Shown here: one piece after another, positions 14,857 to 22,764 of the stretch
How positions within the stretch are numbered: the first letter of the stretch is position 1
How the letters are laid out: each line of letters begins with the position of its first letter
Source: Janthinobacterium sp. 344
Lineage (GTDB): Bacteria; Pseudomonadota; Gammaproteobacteria; Burkholderiales; Burkholderiaceae_D
Direction of reading: 5' to 3'
DNA: 64,000 nucleotides
NCBI RefSeq assembly: GCF_900112025.1
Contig: NZ_FOKL01000001.1
Span: 546,762 to 610,761 of the forward strand
Notes under the pieces: generated by a model
The model's database searches: none
What the model was told of the DNA's origin: nothing
What the model saw: only the letters and a program-made list of their open reading frames with translations
Made by a program: the position numbers and the translations under genes

Positions 14857-15578
14857 TGGCGGCGAACGCAGCGCCCACCAGCTGGCTGCAATTGCCGCTG
14901 GCTTTCGACGTCGCGCGCATGCGGCAGGAAAGCGATCAGTTCGCCGCCGGCGACTGGATCAGCCATTTCAACACGCGCGCGTATGAGAGCGGCTGGAGCT
15001 GCGTGCCCTTGCGCTCGGCCGGCGGCGAAGCGCGCCACATCATCCCCATCGACGGCGCCGCCTACAGCGCTACGCCGCACCTGGCGCGCTGTCCCTACCT
15101 GCGCGACGTGATCGCCAGCTTCGCCTGCGACACGAGCGCCGTGCGCCTGATGGCGCTGGAGCCGGGCGCCGTGATCCACGCCCACCGCGACCCGGGCACG
15201 GCGCTGATGGACGGCCTGACGCGCATCCACATTCCCATCCACACGTCGCCGCAAGTGCATTTCAGCATCGATGGCGAACGCGTGCACTTTACGGCCGGAC
15301 ACGCCTGGTACATGGACGCCAGCTGCCTGCACGCGGTGCACAATGGCGGCGCCACGCCACGCATCCACCTCGTCATCGACTGCATCACCAACGCCTGGCT
15401 CGAAGCGCTGTTCGCGCGCGCCGGCTTCGTGCCGAAAGCGGCCGCCCGCTATGGCGACCCCAGCATCAACGATGGCAATGTGCACGATGTCATCGCCCGC
15501 CTGCGCGCCAGCGCCACGCCTGCCGCGCTGGCGCTGGCCAGCAGGCTCGCCGCGCTGGCCGCCGCGGAGGCCGCATGA
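14853..15578 (+). CDS. aspartyl/asparaginyl beta-hydroxylase-like cupin dioxygenase
   Basis: A 241-residue Fe(II)/2-oxoglutarate-type oxygenase of the aspartyl/asparaginyl beta-hydroxylase family. The double-stranded beta-helix core spans about 85-185. IHAHRDPG gives the H-x-D pair of the iron triad, the RIHIPIHTS strand carries the family Arg-His-His pattern, and LHAVHNGG plus PRIHLVIDC supply the distal His and the 2-oxoglutarate-binding Arg. The start ATG overlaps the GNAT stop (ATGA). Bacterial members hydroxylate proteins, peptides or free amino acids; the target here is not known. A polar C-terminal extension (about 195-241) lies beyond the core. Confidence 0.82.
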   Translation: MMAANAAPTSWLQLPLAFDVARMRQESDQFAAGDWISHFNTRAYESGWSCVPLRSAGGEARHIIPIDGAAYSATPHLARCPYLRDVIASFACDTSAVRLMALEPGAVIHAHRDPGTALMDGLTRIHIPIHTSPQVHFSIDGERVHFTAGHAWYMDASCLHAVHNGGATPRIHLVIDCITNAWLEALFARAGFVPKAAARYGDPSINDGNVHDVIARLRASATPAALALASRLAALAAAEAA

Positions 15579-16582
15579 GCGCCCCCTACGGCCTGGCGCG
15601 GCAGGAACGGCTGCTGGCCAGAGGCGACGCCGTGGCATGGCAGGAAGGCATGGCGCTGCGCCACTGGTATCCCGTGTATGCGGAACACGCGGCGCAGACG
15701 GACCAGGTATCGCTCTGCTGGCGCGACCTGGGGCAGCTGCGCTTCACGGATTCGTTCTTCGTCAACACCCTGGCGCGCCAGCCGCAGGAAGAGCGACGCT
15801 TCTGCCACGCGCCCGCCGGCGCGTTCACCGGCCTGGACGATGGCCTGGCGCCCGACGCCTTCATCTTTCACATCTCGCGCTGCGGTTCGACCTTGCTGAG
15901 CCAATTGCTGGCATCCCTGCCGCAATGCGTGGTGATGTCCGAACCGACCGTCATCGATTCGCTGCTGCGCCTGTATCACGACAGTGCGGACCGGGCCGCC
16001 AGCATTGCCCTGCTGCGCCAGTCCATCCTGGCATTGGGCCAGCGCCGCTCGGGCGAGGAAACGCACTTTTTCATCAAATTCGACTGCTGGCACATCCACA
16101 GCCTGGACGTGCTGAAACAGGCGTTCCCGCACACGCCCTGCCTCTTCCTGTACCGCGAGCCGCAAGCCGTGCTCGCCTCGCACCGGCGCCAGCGGGGGCC
16201 GCAGATGGTGCCCGGCATGCTGCATCCAGCCCTGCTGCCGCTGCCTGCGCACGCCGTGGCGCCGGGCGACCTCGATGGCTATACGGGCATTGTGCTGTCC
16301 AGCCTGTTTGATGCCGCGCGGGCGCACGCGGCCGCAGGCAAGCTGGAATTAATTAACTACCATCAATTGCCCGGCATCCTGTTCAGCGACTTGCTGCAGC
16401 GCTTCGGCATCGTCCCAACGGATAGCCAGCTGCAAGCGATGCGCGAACGGGGCGGCATGCATGCCAAATACGGCACGGCGTACACGGGCGATCCGCAAAT
16501 CACCGCGGCGGGAGGCTTGCCGGCCATCGCCGCGCGGGTGCAGCCGGGCTATCTGGCACTGGAAGCATTGCGCGCGGCATGA
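15575..16582 (+). CDS. sulfotransferase family protein
   Basis: A 335-residue PAPS-dependent sulfotransferase-like protein. The 5'-phosphosulfate-binding loop is FHISRCGSTLLSQLL (about 93-107). A helix with MSEPTVIDSLL follows, and FLYREPQAVLASHRRQ (about 192-207) is the 3'-phosphate-binding strand/helix. The N-terminal ~85 residues are family-variable. It is the last gene of the GNAT-hydroxylase-sulfotransferase operon and overlaps the hydroxylase by 4 bases. Acceptor unknown; with the neighbouring hydroxylase, sulfation of a hydroxylated side chain is conceivable but is only inference. Confidence 0.82.
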   Translation: MSAPYGLARQERLLARGDAVAWQEGMALRHWYPVYAEHAAQTDQVSLCWRDLGQLRFTDSFFVNTLARQPQEERRFCHAPAGAFTGLDDGLAPDAFIFHISRCGSTLLSQLLASLPQCVVMSEPTVIDSLLRLYHDSADRAASIALLRQSILALGQRRSGEETHFFIKFDCWHIHSLDVLKQAFPHTPCLFLYREPQAVLASHRRQRGPQMVPGMLHPALLPLPAHAVAPGDLDGYTGIVLSSLFDAARAHAAAGKLELINYHQLPGILFSDLLQRFGIVPTDSQLQAMRERGGMHAKYGTAYTGDPQITAAGGLPAIAARVQPGYLALEALRAA

Positions 16583-16595
16583 TGGGCTGCTGAAG

Positions 16596-16931
16596 CTAGC
16601 GCGCCGCAGCGCCGTCGGCGGCACCGGCGGCACCGGCGCCAGCATTCTCCTGCCGCCACCTGCGCACCATGTCGCTGCTGACATCGCGGTCATAGCACAG
16701 GGGCGCATAACCGCCTTTCCGGCTCCATGCGCTGCGCGCCCCGCAGGCGCTGCCATTCCTGGCGGCGTTGTAGGGGCACGGGCAACGTCCCGGATACGCG
16801 GCAATCGATTCGGCGATGATGCGCTGGCGGATTTGCGCTTCCGACGGCGGCTGGCGCCCCTGGCCGCCAGCAAGCGGCGCATGGGCGGCGCCGGCCAGCA
16901 GCATCAACAGCAGGACGCAGACTTTTTTCAT
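16596..16931 (-). CDS. small secreted Cys-containing hypothetical protein
   Basis: A 111-residue protein with a clear signal peptide (MKKVCVLLLMLLAGAAHA). The mature part reads PPSEAQIRQRIIAESIAAYPG, then a cysteine-dense core RCPCPYNAARNGSACGARSAW and GGYAPLCYDRDVS, then an Ala/Gly-rich tail. The core pattern (Tyr-Pro-Gly, Cys-Pro-Cys-Pro-Tyr, Cys-Gly, Leu-Cys-Tyr) occurs in small periplasmic proteins I have seen in other proteobacteria, without known function. Four cysteines in the core probably make two disulfides. It converges with the sulfotransferase across 13 bases. Confidence 0.65.
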   Translation of the reverse strand: MKKVCVLLLMLLAGAAHAPLAGGQGRQPPSEAQIRQRIIAESIAAYPGRCPCPYNAARNGSACGARSAWSRKGGYAPLCYDRDVSSDMVRRWRQENAGAGAAGAADGAAAR

Positions 16932-17256
16932 GGAGGCGTTGTGGGTCTCGAAGACACTGGAGGTGCCTGCGAGTATGACAGATGCTTTTAGGAAAATCTG
17001 CGCGCAATGTCACTGCCGCCAGCACCGGCGCCCGGCGGACGGCAGCCATGGGGCATCGCGCACGCAACAAAACCCAGCCGGTGAGGGATGGGTTTTCGAC
17101 GCCGCGCCCAGGCTCTGCGGGCGGAGCGGGAAGCAGGGAGCCGTGAATGACGCAAGCGAATCGCGGGGGGAAGCCCCTCTGCTGGAGGGGCTGGAAGGAG
17201 TTTCGACAGGGCCGTGGGCGCACAAGGCCAGCTCGCTTGTGCCCGCCACGGTTTGC
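16932..17256. other. intergenic region, hairpin-rich
   Basis: 325 bases without a supported gene. It holds the terminator-like hairpin at 17066-17100 and a second strong hairpin around 17173-17195 (AGCCCCTC...GAGGGGCT). Open frames here are short and compositionally unlike the flanking genes. Confidence 0.4.
17066..17100 (-). terminator. terminator-like hairpin
   Basis: Perfect 8-bp stem AAAACCCA / TGGGTTTT with a 12-base loop. The minus strand ends in a TTTTGTTG run, suiting the hydrolase transcript from the right. The loop (GCCGGTGAGGGA) resembles that of the terminator at 18187-18218. Confidence 0.55.
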
Positions 17257-17991
17257 TCAGGCCGTATCAATCTCCTGCTTTTTCTCACGCGCAATTGCAG
17301 CGACGGCTTTCCCGATCAGGGACGCTACCGCATCGGCCCGGGAAATGTAGATGGCATGGCTGCCGGCGACTTCTTGCAACGTCGAACCGGCGCGCCTGGC
17401 CATCTTGCGTTGCGCCACCGGTGAAATCATTCGATCCTCGCTGGCGAGCAGGTACCAGCTGGGCTTGCTCCTCCAGGCCGGCGTGGTGACGACGCCCGTC
17501 AATGCCGCCACGCCCCAGGGCACCTGCGAAGCTGCCATGAAATTGGCCTTGTGCCGGGGAACGTCGGCGGCGAAGGCGGCCGCGAACTTCTGCGGGTCTA
17601 GCAACAGGAAGCCATCGCGTGGCGGCAAGATCGGCGGAACCGGAGCTCCAGGAGGGGCATTTTTAATCAGCGCCTCGACCGACTCTCCCTGATCCGGCAC
17701 GAAGGCCGCAATATAGACCAAGGCCTTGACTTTGGGGTCATTCCCCGCTTCCGTGGCCACGGCGCCGCCATAGGAATGCCCCACCAGGACCACGGCGCCT
17801 GGAGCGGTGGCAATGACCCGCCGGGTGACGGCCACGTCGTCGGCCAGGGAGAGCGTCGGATTTTGCACGATGGAGACATGATACCCATCCTTGCGCAGCG
17901 CCAGATAGACGCCCTCCCAGCCAGAGCCATCTACAAAACCGCCATGCACCAGCACGATCGTCACCCTTCTGGAATTTATCATTTCCACCAT
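17257..17991 (-). CDS. alpha/beta hydrolase (EstC-like)
   Basis: A 244-residue alpha/beta hydrolase. IVLVHGGFVDGSGW is the oxyanion strand-turn, VLVGHSYGGAVA the nucleophile elbow (Ser about 78), LLASEDRMISP the acid region and VAGSHAIYIS the catalytic His. The pattern fits the EstC/salicylate-esterase-like group often annotated in soil proteobacteria. I place the start at ATG 17991, where GGGAGG lies five bases upstream; upstream ATGs at 18009 and 18039 are in frame but lack such a site. No signal peptide from this start. It is a single-gene unit; substrate unknown. Confidence 0.8.
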   Translation of the reverse strand: MVEMINSRRVTIVLVHGGFVDGSGWEGVYLALRKDGYHVSIVQNPTLSLADDVAVTRRVIATAPGAVVLVGHSYGGAVATEAGNDPKVKALVYIAAFVPDQGESVEALIKNAPPGAPVPPILPPRDGFLLLDPQKFAAAFAADVPRHKANFMAASQVPWGVAALTGVVTTPAWRSKPSWYLLASEDRMISPVAQRKMARRAGSTLQEVAGSHAIYISRADAVASLIGKAVAAIAREKKQEIDTA

Positions 17992-18186
17992 GCTCGCCTC
18001 CCGGGACATTGGAACGGACGCGGAGGACAGTGCCTCCACTGCCGCAAGGCCCTGGCCAGGCGCTCATTGACACCGACTGCGCCACCAGGGCCCGCTTGAG
18101 CAAGCTTATCGCCGCAGTTTTGCCGGCCTGTGCGATGGATCAATGGTCGCGCCACAGCCTGCGCAAACAAGCAGGCCCTGCAACGC

Positions 18187-18218
18187 AAAAAGCCCAACCG
18201 GTGAAGGCTGGGCTTTTC
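18187..18218 (-). terminator. intrinsic terminator of tRNA-Asn copy 2
   Basis: Stem AAAAGCCCA / TGGGCTTTT (one mismatch below) just past the tRNA 3' end, minus-strand T-tract following. Confidence 0.7.
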
Positions 18219-18234
18219 GATACTGCTGATGTTC

Positions 18235-18310
18235 TGGCTCCCCGACCTGGACTCGAACCAGGGACCTGCGGATTAACAGTCCGTCGCTCTACCAACTGAG
18301 CTATCAGGGA
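18235..18310 (-). tRNA. tRNA-Asn (anticodon GTT), copy 2
   Basis: 76-nt cloverleaf with encoded CCA and anticodon GTT, identical in every base to the copy at 3857-3932. First of three clustered copies, each with its own promoter. Confidence 0.97.
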
Positions 18311-18321
18311 AAAGAGGCCGC

Positions 18322-18350
18322 ATTTTATAGGGCAATTTTTCGGCTGTCCA
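18322..18350 (-). promoter_or_regulatory. sigma-70 promoter of tRNA-Asn copy 2
   Basis: Minus strand TGGACA (18345-18350), 17-base spacer, TAAAAT (18322-18327). Confidence 0.7.
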
Positions 18351-18402
18351 GATCTTCCCTGAAAAATGTGGATTTTTTCTCCATCACACCGGCCGCTTGC
18401 CG

Positions 18403-18729
18403 TCAGCCGGGATTTTCCTGCGGATGATAATCGATCACCAGCACCCGCCCCAGCCATGGCTTGAGCAGCTCGACAAACGCCAGGTGCGCGGGATGCGCCA
18501 GATACACGTCGCGCGCACCGGCACCATCGAAAGTGAGAGTGAAGCAATCCGTAAAGCCATCATCGAGGCCTTCCGGGCTGACGTTCGGCCCCCATTCAAA
18601 TTGCTGCACGCCGGGAATGCGGTGTTTCAACTGCGAGAATTCGTAGACCAGCTCGGCATGCCGGGCAGGGGTAAGCTCATCAAGAAAGTCACACAGGACG
18701 ATATGGCGCAAGGTGGTGGCACAAGTCAT
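18403..18729 (-). CDS. Dabb (stress-responsive A/B barrel) domain protein
   Basis: A 108-residue dimeric ferredoxin-like alpha/beta-barrel protein of the Dabb family. The start of the domain is LRHIVLCDFLDE, the middle FEWGPNVSPEGLDDGFTDCFTLTF, and the end HPAHLAFVELLKPWLGRVLVIDY is the usual His-Pro-x-His helix-strand. I prefer ATG 18729 (AGGAG ten bases upstream) to an in-frame ATG at 18756. Known members have varied roles including stress proteins and polyketide cyclases. The gene is inserted between tRNA-Asn copies 2 and 3, in the same orientation. Confidence 0.85.
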   Translation of the reverse strand: MTCATTLRHIVLCDFLDELTPARHAELVYEFSQLKHRIPGVQQFEWGPNVSPEGLDDGFTDCFTLTFDGAGARDVYLAHPAHLAFVELLKPWLGRVLVIDYHPQENPG

Positions 18730-18817
18730 GGCGGGTGTTCTCCTATCGGGATGCATTCAGGATAACGCAAAACGCCGAAGCGCACCGGCGGGCCCCTGCG
18801 GCGGAGGCGGAAAACAA

Positions 18818-18846
18818 AAAAGGCCATGTTTTTCAACATGGCCTTC
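18818..18846 (-). terminator. intrinsic terminator of tRNA-Asn copy 3
   Basis: Stem AAGGCCATGTT / AACATGGCCTT, loop TTTC, minus-strand T-tract after it. Sequence closely parallels the terminator of copy 4, with compensating changes. Confidence 0.8.
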
Positions 18847-18853
18847 CGAATTC

Positions 18854-18929
18854 TGGCTCCCCGACCTGGACTCGAACCAGGGACCTGCGGATTAACAGTC
18901 CGTCGCTCTACCAACTGAGCTATCAGGGA
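18854..18929 (-). tRNA. tRNA-Asn (anticodon GTT), copy 3
   Basis: 76 nt, CCA encoded, anticodon GTT, identical to the other three copies. Confidence 0.97.
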
Positions 18930-18940
18930 AAAGAGGCCGT

Positions 18941-18969
18941 ATTATATAGGGCCAACTTTCACTTGTCTA
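18941..18969 (-). promoter_or_regulatory. sigma-70 promoter of tRNA-Asn copy 3
   Basis: Minus strand TAGACA (18964-18969), 17-base spacer, TATAAT (18941-18946). Confidence 0.75.
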
Positions 18970-19026
18970 GATTTCCATAGGGAAAATCTTATCTTGCCAC
19001 CCTGCCGCCAGGGGCCGCAAAAAACG

Positions 19027-19057
19027 AAAAAGGCCACGTTTTTCAACGTGGCCTTTC
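19027..19057 (-). terminator. intrinsic terminator of tRNA-Asn copy 4
   Basis: Stem AAAGGCCACGTT / AACGTGGCCTTT, loop TTTC, minus-strand T-tract after it. It separates copy 4 from the promoter of copy 3. Confidence 0.8.
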
Positions 19058-19071
19058 GCAACTACATGTTC

Positions 19072-19147
19072 TGGCTCCCCGACCTGGACTCGAACCAGGG
19101 ACCTGCGGATTAACAGTCCGTCGCTCTACCAACTGAGCTATCAGGGA
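19072..19147 (-). tRNA. tRNA-Asn (anticodon GTT), copy 4
   Basis: 76 nt, CCA encoded, anticodon GTT, identical to the other copies. Confidence 0.97.
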
Positions 19148-19158
19148 AAAGAGGCAAT

Positions 19159-19187
19159 ATTATATGCCAGCTATTCCGAATTTGCAA
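19159..19187 (-). promoter_or_regulatory. sigma-70 promoter of tRNA-Asn copy 4
   Basis: Minus strand TTGCAA (19182-19187), 17-base spacer, TATAAT (19159-19164). Confidence 0.75.
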
Positions 19188-19278
19188 GACTGATACCGCC
19201 GCTTGCGAAACACGGTCATCGCTGACTTTTTACCGCCATCAGCGCCGCACTTGCATGCAGCGCCGAAGAAGCAAGATC

Positions 19279-20493
19279 TTAAAGCACTTTGGCGATCGCG
19301 TCAATCACGATGTCGATATTGCGCGAATTCAATGCTGCCACGCAGATACGGCCCGTGTCGACGGCGTAGATCGATTGCTCGCGCAGCGATGCCACCTGCT
19401 CCTTGGTGAGGCCGGAGTACGAGAACATGCCGATCTGCTGGCGCACGAATTCGAAATCGTGGCCTGGCGCCTTGGCTTTCAGCTTTTCCACGAAGGCATT
19501 GCGCATTTCGCGGATGCGCACGCGCATGCCGGCCAGTTCCTCTTCCCACAGCTGGCGCAGCTCCGGCGTGGCCAGCACGGTGGCGACCACCTTGCCGCCG
19601 TGCACCGGCGGGTTCGAGTAGTTGGTGCGCACGACGCGCTTCAGCTGCGACAGCAGGCGGGCCGCCTCGTCGGCGCTCGAGGCGACCACGCTGAGGGCGC
19701 CCACGCGCTCGCCGTACAGCGAGAACGATTTCGAGAACGAGTTCGACACCAGCAGCGGGCCGCCCGCGTCGGCGAAGCGGCGCACGACGGCGCCGTCTTC
19801 GGCGATGCCGTTGGCAAAGCCTTGATACGCCATGTCCAGGAACGGCACCAGGCCGCGCGACGTCACCACGCCGATGATCTGATCCCACTGGGCCACGCTC
19901 AGGTCGGCGCCGGTCGGGTTGTGGCAGCAGGCGTGCAGCACGACGATGGAGCCGGCCGGCATGGCGTTCAGGCTGGCCAGCATGCCGTCGAAGTTCACGC
20001 CATGGGTGGCGGCATCGTAATACGTGTAGTTATTCACGACGAAACCGGCGTTTTCAAACAGCGCGCGGTGGTTTTCCCAGCTCGGGTCGCTGATGTAGAC
20101 CTGGGCACCCGGCGCGAAGCGCTGCAGGAAGTCGGCACCGATCTTCAGTGCGCCCGTGCCGCCGATGGCTTGCACGGTGACGGCGCGGCGCTCTTGAATT
20201 ACGGCGCTATCGGCGCCAAATACGAGTTCTTGCACCGCCTTGTCGTAGGCCGCCAGGCCTTCGATCGGCAAGTAGGTGCGTGGGGCTGCCTGTTCGATCA
20301 GGATGGCTTCCGCCTTGCGTACGCAAGCTAACAGAGGCACCTTGCCGTTGTCGTCATAATAGACGCCAACGCCCAGATTGATTTTGGCGGGATTCTGGTC
20401 CGCGTTAAATGCTTCGGTGATGCCCAGGATCGGGTCGCGTGGGGCCATCTCGATGGCGCTAAACAGACTGGCAGAAACAGTTGGGTTCGTCAT
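19279..20493 (-). CDS. aromatic/aspartate-type amino acid aminotransferase (class I)
   Basis: A 404-residue PLP-dependent aminotransferase of the AspC/TyrB group, about the family's usual 397-400. Diagnostic segments are [14 protein letters not shown] near residue 40, the [10 protein letters not shown] motif that positions the cofactor ring, [12 protein letters not shown], and the Schiff-base lysine in [15 protein letters not shown] (about 245-259). The C-terminal RICVAALNS carries the carboxylate-binding Arg. It transfers amino groups between aspartate or aromatic amino acids and 2-oxoglutarate in the cytoplasm. The start is ATG 20493; a longer reading upstream would run toward the uvrB start. 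It is divergent from uvrB, an arrangement common in betaproteobacteria. Confidence 0.93.
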   Translation of the reverse strand: MTNPTVSASLFSAIEMAPRDPILGITEAFNADQNPAKINLGVGVYYDDNGKVPLLACVRKAEAILIEQAAPRTYLPIEGLAAYDKAVQELVFGADSAVIQERRAVTVQAIGGTGALKIGADFLQRFAPGAQVYISDPSWENHRALFENAGFVVNNYTYYDAATHGVNFDGMLASLNAMPAGSIVVLHACCHNPTGADLSVAQWDQIIGVVTSRGLVPFLDMAYQGFANGIAEDGAVVRRFADAGGPLLVSNSFSKSFSLYGERVGALSVVASSADEAARLLSQLKRVVRTNYSNPPVHGGKVVATVLATPELRQLWEEELAGMRVRIREMRNAFVEKLKAKAPGHDFEFVRQQIGMFSYSGLTKEQVASLREQSIYAVDTGRICVAALNSRNIDIVIDAIAKVL

Positions 20494-20604
20494 GATAAGA
20501 TTGGATTCGATTGGAAGCAGGTTCACAGCGGAGTTGTAGACAGCGCCCCGAATACAACGCCAGGGCCGCCAGCAGAGCACTATTCTAACAAAGGTCTGAT
20601 TCAC

Positions 20605-22692
20605 ATGCCCGAATTATCTACCGCCAGCGAGGCGGAAAGCGCAATTATCTCTTTCCCGGACTCCCCCTTCAAGCTGCACCAGCCCTTCCCTCCGGCCGGC
20701 GATCAGCCCACGGCGATCGCGCAATTATCCGAGGGCATCGCCGATGGCCTGGCCTTCCAGACCCTGCTGGGCGTGACCGGCTCGGGCAAGACCTACACCA
20801 TGGCCAACGTCATCGCGCGCATGGGCCGGCCGGCCATCGTCTTCGCGCCCAACAAGACGCTGGCGGCGCAGCTGTACAGCGAATTCCGCGATTTCTTCCC
20901 GCAGAACGCCGTCGAATACTTCGTCAGCTACTACGATTACTACCAGCCGGAAGCCTATGTGCCGCAGCGCGACCTGTTCATCGAAAAGGATTCGTCGATC
21001 AACGAGCATATCGAGCAGATGCGCCTGTCGTGCACCAAGTCGCTGATGGAACGGCGCGACGTCATCATCGTCGCCACCGTCTCGGCCATCTACGGTATCG
21101 GCAATCCGAACGAATACCACCAGATGATTTTGACCCTGCGCGTGAAGGACCGGGTCAGCCAGCGCGACGTCATCGCGCGCCTGATCCAGATGCAGTACAC
21201 GCGCAACGAGGTCGACTTCGGCCGCGGCACCTTCCGCGTGCGCGGCGATACCATCGACATCTTCCCCGCCGAGCATGCGGAACTGGCCGTGCGCCTGGAG
21301 ATGTTCGACGACGAGATCGAATCGATCCAGCTGTTCGACCCGCTGACGGGCCGCGTGCGCCAGAAAATCCCCCGCTTCACCGTGTATCCGGGTTCGCACT
21401 ACGTGACGCCCCGCTCCACCGTGCTGCGCGCCGTGGAAACCATCAAGGACGAGCTGCGCGAACGCCTCGAGTTCTTCCGCAAGGAGAATAAACTGATCGA
21501 GGAACAGCGGCTGGAACAGCGCACGCGCTTCGACCTGGAAATGATGGCGGAAATCGGTTTTACGAAAGGCATCGAGAACTACTCGCGCCATCTGAGCGGC
21601 GCGCTGCCGGGCGAGCCGCCGCCCACCCTGGTCGACTATCTGCCGCCCGACGCATTGATGTTCCTCGACGAGTCGCACGTGCTGACGGGCCAGCTGAGCG
21701 CCATGTACAACGGCGACCGCTCGCGCAAGACGAACCTGGTCGATTACGGCTTCCGCCTGCCGTCGGCGCTGGACAACCGGCCCTTGAAATTCGAGGAATT
21801 CGAGCAGAAGATGCGCCAGACCGTGTTCGTCTCGGCCACGCCGGCCGAATACGAAAAGACGCATTCCGACCAGATCGTCGAACAGGTGGTGCGCCCCACG
21901 GGCCTGGTCGACCCGCAGATCATCGTGCGCCCGGCCAGCAGCCAGGTGGACGACCTGATGTCGGAAATCGTCGAGCGCATCAAGAAGGACGAGCGCGTGC
22001 TGGTGACAACTTTGACCAAGCGCATGTCGGAGCAGTTGACGGAATACCTGGGCGACCATGGCATCAAGGTGCGCTACCTGCACAGCGATATCGAGACGGT
22101 GGAGCGCGTGGAAATCCTGCGCGACCTGCGCCTGGGCACCTTCGACGTGCTGGTGGGGATCAACCTGCTGCGCGAGGGCCTGGACTTGCCGGAAGTATCG
22201 CTGGTGGCCATCCTCGACGCGGACAAGGAAGGCTTCCTGCGCTCCGAGCGCAGCCTGATCCAGACCATCGGCCGCGCCGCGCGCAACCTGAACGGCACGG
22301 CGATTCTGTACGGCGACCGCATCACCGATTCCATGCGCCGCGCCATCGACGAGACGGAACGCCGCCGCGCCAAGCAGATCGCCTTCAACACGGCGAATAA
22401 CATCATCCCGATCGGCGTGAAAAAGTCGATCCGCGAAATGATCGACGGCGTCTACAGTCCGCAGGAAGCGCGCGAAACCCTGCAGGTGGCGCAGGAAGCG
22501 GCGAAATTCGAAGCGATGAGCGAGAAACAGGTCAGCAAGGAAATCAAGCGCCTGGAAAAACTGATGGTCGACCACGCCAAGAACCTGGAATTCGAAAAGG
22601 CGGCGCAAGTGCGCGACCAGCTGCACATCCTCAAGCAGCAGCTGTTCGGCGCGCCCGGCACCGACAACGTGGCGTCGATACTGGGCAAATAA
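20605..22692 (+). CDS. uvrB: excinuclease ABC subunit B
   Basis: UvrB, the damage-verifying helicase of nucleotide excision repair, 695 aa. The Walker A motif is GVTGSGKT (about residues 55-62), followed by [10 protein letters not shown]. The [12 protein letters not shown] stretch is the beta-hairpin that clamps DNA. Helicase motifs [19 protein letters not shown] and [13 protein letters not shown] are all present, and the C-terminal UvrC-binding domain (about 645-680) closes it. It loads from UvrA onto lesions and recruits UvrC. A leader of about 25 residues precedes the usual start region near [10 protein letters not shown] looked for a LexA-type SOS box in the upstream gap and found none. 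Its own terminator follows. Confidence 0.98.
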   Translation: MPELSTASEAESAIISFPDSPFKLHQPFPPAGDQPTAIAQLSEGIADGLAFQTLLGVTGSGKTYTMANVIARMGRPAIVFAPNKTLAAQLYSEFRDFFPQNAVEYFVSYYDYYQPEAYVPQRDLFIEKDSSINEHIEQMRLSCTKSLMERRDVIIVATVSAIYGIGNPNEYHQMILTLRVKDRVSQRDVIARLIQMQYTRNEVDFGRGTFRVRGDTIDIFPAEHAELAVRLEMFDDEIESIQLFDPLTGRVRQKIPRFTVYPGSHYVTPRSTVLRAVETIKDELRERLEFFRKENKLIEEQRLEQRTRFDLEMMAEIGFTKGIENYSRHLSGALPGEPPPTLVDYLPPDALMFLDESHVLTGQLSAMYNGDRSRKTNLVDYGFRLPSALDNRPLKFEEFEQKMRQTVFVSATPAEYEKTHSDQIVEQVVRPTGLVDPQIIVRPASSQVDDLMSEIVERIKKDERVLVTTLTKRMSEQLTEYLGDHGIKVRYLHSDIETVERVEILRDLRLGTFDVLVGINLLREGLDLPEVSLVAILDADKEGFLRSERSLIQTIGRAARNLNGTAILYGDRITDSMRRAIDETERRRAKQIAFNTANNIIPIGVKKSIREMIDGVYSPQEARETLQVAQEAAKFEAMSEKQVSKEIKRLEKLMVDHAKNLEFEKAAQVRDQLHILKQQLFGAPGTDNVASILGK

Positions 22693-22693
22693 A

Positions 22694-22719
22694 AAGGCCG
22701 GGATCATCTCCCGGCCCCA
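22694..22719 (-). terminator. intrinsic terminator of the tetronate operon
   Basis: Stem GGCCGGGA / TCCCGGCC, loop TCATC. The T-tract (TTTTTATTT) is on the minus strand, so it ends denD transcription, although it lies nearer to uvrB. Confidence 0.8.
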
Positions 22720-22732
22720 ACGATGTCGCCAC

Positions 22733-22758
22733 ACGGCCAGCCTGCGCTGGCCGTTTTT
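22733..22758 (+). terminator. intrinsic terminator of uvrB
   Basis: Stem ACGGCCAGC / GCTGGCCGT, 4-base loop, then a T-run on the plus strand. It lies beyond the opposing terminator, so the two converging transcripts each cross the other's hairpin before stopping. Confidence 0.8.
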
Positions 22759-22764
22759 ACGTCG

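Noticed and set aside
17010-17294. Possible minus-strand gene in the gap before the alpha/beta hydrolase end
   Set aside because: Codon use and composition (Ser/Pro/Arg-rich) look random, it overlaps the hydrolase 3' end, and hairpins run through it.
18235-19147. CRISPR-like array of near-identical repeats
   Set aside because: The 76-base repeats fold as tRNA-Asn with CCA and anticodon GTT and are separated by promoters, terminators and a protein gene.
20494-20604. LexA/SOS box upstream of uvrB
   Set aside because: No CTGT-N8-ACAG-like sequence is present in the gap between the aminotransferase and uvrB.
20725-22734. A 669-codon minus-strand open frame opposite uvrB
   Set aside because: Mirror of the uvrB codons; no recognisable protein features and no ribosome site.
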